This document shows positions 29,198 to 32,135 of a stretch of DNA of 32,135 nucleotides, one piece after another. Location of the stretch: the IMG/VR virus record IMGVR_UViG_3300033149_002449, positions 1-32,135 of that record. One strand, given 5' to 3'. A program made the translations under genes and the position numbers. How positions within the stretch are numbered: position 1 is the first letter of the stretch; every line of letters starts with the position of its first letter. The DNA is from a virus. Under the pieces are notes generated by a model that saw only the letters and a list, made by a program, of their open reading frames with translations, was not told where the DNA came from and made no database searches.

Positions 29198-29931
29198 AGA
29201 TTAAAACAAAGCCAAAACTTGTATCAATTGTTATCCCGAATTATTTTACCGGTAAATCAGGCAAGGTTATTAAAGATAGAGACGAGTCGTCTTGGTTCGC
29301 TGAACATTGCTTCAAAAGAATAAAAAAATACACGAAAATTCCTTATGAATTAGTTTTAATAGATAATGGTTCAATAGTTGATAAAGAACTATTAGATAAA
29401 TGGGCTGATATTTTAATAAGAAATAAGGAAAATCTTGGTTTCGCCAAAGGTTGTAATCAGGGCTTTAAATTGGCCCGTGGCGATTGGATATGTTGTATGA
29501 ATAACGATGTATTCGTTTACGAGGGCTGGCTTGAAGCATTGATTAAAACCTTTGAGGATAATCCCGATTGTGGTATTGCTATGCCGGCTTTAATGAAACA
29601 AACGAGAAAGGCAAAAGAAGCGTTAAGAATTAAAGAAATTGACTTATCACAGAATTATATGGCTTATGGAAAAGGAGCAGAATTCGGAAGTTGCTGGCTT
29701 ACAAAAAAAGAAATTATGGATAAGGTTGGATTATTTGACGAAAACTTTAAAATAGGTTTTGGTGAGGATAGAGATTATTGGCGAAGGATTAGAAAAGCAG
29801 GTTATGAAACCTACCGGACACACAAGACAAGGGTGTTTCATCAGGGCAATGTAACAATAGGGAAAATTGAAAATAGAAGAAAGTACACTTTTGCCAATAG
29901 AGAATATCTAAAGCAAAAGTGGGGTTATTAA
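29188..29931 (+). CDS. GT2-type glycosyltransferase (rhamnosyltransferase-like)
   Basis: 247 residues. LVSIVIPNYFTGKSGKVIK (about 11-29), ELVLIDNGSIVDKELL, NLGFAKGCNQGFKLARGDWI and CMNNDVFVYEGWLEAL, then GLFDENFKIGFGEDRDYWRRI, the ED motif of the catalytic base region. The NLGFAKGCNQG and GFGEDRDY blocks are typical of rhamnosyltransferase-like GT2 enzymes. It is the last enzyme of the cassette and runs into the tailspike-like gene, whose start lies eight bases after its stop. Confidence 0.85.
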   Translation: MALKIKTKPKLVSIVIPNYFTGKSGKVIKDRDESSWFAEHCFKRIKKYTKIPYELVLIDNGSIVDKELLDKWADILIRNKENLGFAKGCNQGFKLARGDWICCMNNDVFVYEGWLEALIKTFEDNPDCGIAMPALMKQTRKAKEALRIKEIDLSQNYMAYGKGAEFGSCWLTKKEIMDKVGLFDENFKIGFGEDRDYWRRIRKAGYETYRTHKTRVFHQGNVTIGKIENRRKYTFANREYLKQKWGY

Positions 29932-29939
29932 ATAGGGCT

Positions 29940-31511
29940 ATGACAAAAACACAACTTAGAAATCAGTTATTGGGATTAACAAAATATAAGAATTTGACTG
30001 TTAAAGAGTGGTGTGAAAAGATAAAATTTCGTGGACTTGAGCATAAATTTGATAAACAGTTAAAAGATTTAGAAAGTTTTTATCCGAAAAAAATTGCCGA
30101 AATTTCAGCTCTTTCTTATGATTACAATGACAGATTAACTCCTGAACAAAATGAAGAAGAAAGATTGAAATTTGAACGATGTAAAGCTGAAAAGATAGAT
30201 AGGTTGAAAGATAAATTTATTGCAGTAGTCAAAGAGATTGAATTTAGAAAAAAGAAAATAGTTAAAAGAAAACCCGTCGGAACTATTTATTATATTGATT
30301 ATGTTAATGGAGATGATAGCAATGATGGTCTTTCTACTTCTACCGCTTGGAAAACTATTTCTAAATACACTTCAGTTACGGTTCGTTCGCCGGGAGATAT
30401 TGCTAAGGTAAGAGCTAATCAAACTCATAGTTATACTGCTGATATTGTTTTCGATGAAGATGGAACAGTGACAGATTATATTGAAATTAGAGGTTGTTCT
30501 ACTACTGATGACCCTTGGGGAGATTCTTCTGATGTAAAGCCAATTATTGATTTTGGTGATAACTCTTATCAAGTAAATATGTATAATGATAATTATTGGA
30601 AATTAAAGAATATAGAAATCATACAAAGCGGTGACCCCAACGGAAATGTATATGTTTATAATAGTGAAGAAGCTTGGTTTGAAGATTGTGTTATTAGAGA
30701 TTCGAACTATTCCAGTGGCGCAGAAGGAATAAGGGCAATTTATTCTGAAATTAAGTTGAAAGGTTGCGAATTATATAGTAATAAGTGGACCAACTTGTAT
30801 CTGCAGGGCTCAACAGCAATAATAGAAAATTGTGTATTTAATGGAGGGGCGGCAACTACTGATTATGGTTTAAATGTGGCTTATGGAGTAGCTTATTTAA
30901 TAAGCACTACTTTTGGACTAACAACTTCTCACGATATTGCTGATATCCGTGCTAATAACTGTCCACCTATTTATGCCAGAGATTGTAAATGGTCTTCTTA
31001 TTCAATTGCCGAGCGTGGTGGATTTATTAGAAGCGAAGATGACCAACAAGTTCAAGGGGCCCACAAAACTATTTATTTCCAAGGAACAATAGAAAAAGAT
31101 ACAACAAATGTAAGGACAGGAGGAGCAAGCAGTTCGGCTAAAATGTCACCAACTTCTGATGTGGGATTGAATTATCCACTGACTCTAACAGAAAATCCAG
31201 TGACCGGAGATTTTAAAATTTGGGTCCCGGCTTCAACAACAACAATAACAATTTATATTAAAGGATTTGGATGGACTACTTTTCCTACGTCTTCTGAATT
31301 GTATATAGAGGCAAGTTATTATGACCAAGCGAGTGGAACCTCAAGAGCTACTGTGGTTTCTAATGATGTTTTAACAGATAATACTAATTGGGTAGGATTT
31401 GATGTAACTTTTACTCCATCTCAAGCGGGTTGGGTGTATGTAACAGTTTATCTTAAAAAATATGAAGCAAATTCAGGTATTTATGTTGATATTAAACCAG
31501 TAATTTCGTAG
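29940..31511 (+). CDS. Beta-helix tailspike-like virion protein
   Basis: 523 residues from ATG 29940; a GTG at 29919 is in frame but overlaps the preceding gene. Residues about 1-105 are helical and charged, likely the virion-attachment or coiled part. Then YYIDYVNGDDSNDGLSTSTAWKTISKY begins a right-handed beta helix with repeated short strands (IEIRGCS, WKLKNIEIIQS, AWFEDCVIRDS, IKLKGCELYSN, AIIENCVFNGG), as in phage tailspikes and pectate-lyase-like folds that bind or cut glycans. The last about 130 residues form a separate beta sandwich (TITIYIKGFGW ... WVYVTVYLKKY). No clear catalytic residues. Confidence 0.75.
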   Translation: MTKTQLRNQLLGLTKYKNLTVKEWCEKIKFRGLEHKFDKQLKDLESFYPKKIAEISALSYDYNDRLTPEQNEEERLKFERCKAEKIDRLKDKFIAVVKEIEFRKKKIVKRKPVGTIYYIDYVNGDDSNDGLSTSTAWKTISKYTSVTVRSPGDIAKVRANQTHSYTADIVFDEDGTVTDYIEIRGCSTTDDPWGDSSDVKPIIDFGDNSYQVNMYNDNYWKLKNIEIIQSGDPNGNVYVYNSEEAWFEDCVIRDSNYSSGAEGIRAIYSEIKLKGCELYSNKWTNLYLQGSTAIIENCVFNGGAATTDYGLNVAYGVAYLISTTFGLTTSHDIADIRANNCPPIYARDCKWSSYSIAERGGFIRSEDDQQVQGAHKTIYFQGTIEKDTTNVRTGGASSSAKMSPTSDVGLNYPLTLTENPVTGDFKIWVPASTTTITIYIKGFGWTTFPTSSELYIEASYYDQASGTSRATVVSNDVLTDNTNWVGFDVTFTPSQAGWVYVTVYLKKYEANSGIYVDIKPVIS

Positions 31512-31515
31512 CATA

Positions 31516-31595
31516 ATGAAAAATAAAAAAAAAATTTAAGTTCATTAAAAACAGTTCATCGAACCCAGTATGATTGGATTTTAGGCACGCCAGTT
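31516..31595 (+). other. Possible frameshifted 5' end of the Ser/Thr-rich gene
   Basis: ATG at 31516 starts a frame that hits TAA at 31537, yet a run of ten A residues (31525-31534) allows a -1 slip into the frame of the downstream gene, giving MKNKKK then NLSSLKTVHRTQYDWILGTP. That added stretch contains DWILGTP, which mirrors EWVLGCP in the undisputed part. Either an assembly indel, a slippery site, or chance. Confidence 0.4.
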
Positions 31596-32135
31596 ATGAC
31601 AGATAATACAAACTTTGAGTGGGTTTTAGGTTGTCCGTATATTATTTATGAAGTTACAGCGGTTACTACGACGACGACCAGCACTTCCAGCTCGACCAGC
31701 TCATCAACGTCTTCATCTACAAGTTCGAGTACCAGCTCAAGCACCTCGTCGTCAACCAGTAGCAGTACCAGTAGCTCAACCTCGTCGTCTACTTCTTCGA
31801 GTACATCATCGAGCACCAGCAGTTCAACGTCTTCGTCAACATCGTCAAGTACTTCATCAAGCACGTCTTCGACAAGTAGCTCGACTTCATCATCTACCAG
31901 TAGCAGTACATCTTCATCGACAAGTAGCTCGACAAGTAGTTCGACCTCGTCATCAACGAGTTCCAGTACAAGCAGTACATCATCATCTACCAGCAGTAGT
32001 ACCAGTTCAAGCACATCTTCATCAACGAGTTCATCAACGAGCAGTACTTCATCGTCAACATCGAGTAGCACTTCTTCTTCGACCAGTTCTTCGACCTCGA
32101 GTTCAACCTCGTCAACCAGTTCATCTACCAGTTCA
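31596..32135 (+). CDS. Mucin-like Ser/Thr-rich protein, 3'-truncated by the window
   Basis: The first safe in-frame start is ATG 31596 (frame open to the window end). It begins MTDNTNFEWVLGCPYIIYE, then VTAVTTTT, then from 31680 only Ser and Thr for 152 codons. Thirty-four units are TSSS and four are TSS. Such Ser/Thr linkers occur in phage and host surface proteins and are natural acceptors of O-glycans; they also behave as extended, disordered rods. Lying directly behind the tailspike-like gene, a virion fibre or decoration role is likely but not shown. Upstream in-frame sequence suggests the true start may be 31516 through a frameshift. Confidence 0.75.
   Translation, partial: MTDNTNFEWVLGCPYIIYEVTAVTTTTTSTSSSTSSSTSSSTSSSTSSSTSSSTSSSTSSSTSSSTSSSTSSSTSSSTSSSTSSSTSSSTSSTSSSTSSSTSSSTSSSTSSSTSSSTSSSTSSSTSSTSSSTSSSTSSSTSSSTSSSTSSTSSSTSSSTSSSTSSSTSSSTSSTSSSTSS
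31680..32135 (+). repeat. (Thr-Ser-Ser-Ser)n coding repeat, codon-scrambled
   Basis: 152 codons with 39 Thr and 113 Ser in near-perfect period four. Serine is written with both AGY and TCN codons in irregular order, so the protein repeat is much more regular than the DNA. It runs off the window. Confidence 0.9.

Noticed and set aside
31646-32071. Minus-strand 141-residue frame rich in Leu, Val, Asp and Glu
   Set aside because: It is the complement of the TSSS tract; the periodic composition removes stop codons on both strands. No start context or partner gene.
31680-32135. Possible CRISPR-like or satellite DNA array
   Set aside because: No constant DNA repeat or spacer pattern exists; the period is only at protein level.

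Overview
The window is one end-to-end piece of an AT-rich tailed bacteriophage (or prophage) genome of the HK97-capsid type. Every gene I accept lies on the + strand, mostly packed with ATGA or TAATG overlaps, so the layout is that of one or a few long transcripts. The phage call rests on a contiguous packaging and head module: small terminase, large terminase, portal fused to a Mu-F-like domain, prohead protease and HK97-type major capsid protein. The host cannot be named. Sigma70-like promoters and an intrinsic terminator argue for a bacterium, and most genes lack a strong Shine-Dalgarno sequence. No tRNA, rRNA, CRISPR array or integrase was seen.

Region 1 (1-2.2 kb) is a run of very small, lysine-rich unknown genes, several sharing an N-terminal TKKQKK leader, plus a candidate structured RNA at 1392-1478. 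Region 2 (2.2-3.6 kb) has clearly higher GC, strong Shine-Dalgarno sequences, a zinc-ribbon protein, a metallophosphoesterase, tandem hairpins and what looks like the stump of a Holliday-junction-resolvase gene; it reads as an acquired 'moron' block. Region 3 (3.6-16 kb) starts at a good sigma70 promoter and holds a lysozyme-like protein, three HNH endonucleases, a nucleotide-sugar dehydrogenase, a polysaccharide deacetylase, glycosyltransferases, SAM methyltransferases, two small membrane proteins and QueD. One glycosyltransferase (9805-12396) is a GT4-GT2 fusion interrupted by a 334-residue LAGLIDADG intein, sitting inside the sugar-nucleotide binding motif.

Region 4 (16.6-23.9 kb) is the packaging and head module, with a promoter/terminator pair directly before the portal gene. 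Region 5 (23.9-29.9 kb) is a second glycosyltransferase and methyltransferase cassette, where connector and tail genes would be expected. Region 6 (29.9 kb to the end) has a beta-helix tailspike-like protein and a protein that becomes an almost perfect (Thr-Ser-Ser-Ser)n tract running off the window.

The most interesting reading is a phage-encoded glycosylation system: eight glycosyltransferase genes (nine catalytic domains), six methyltransferase domains, a sugar dehydrogenase and a deacetylase flank and interrupt the structural genes, and the last gene encodes a mucin-like Ser/Thr tract that could be the O-glycan acceptor on the virion. The enzyme families are supported by motifs; the link to that acceptor is inference.
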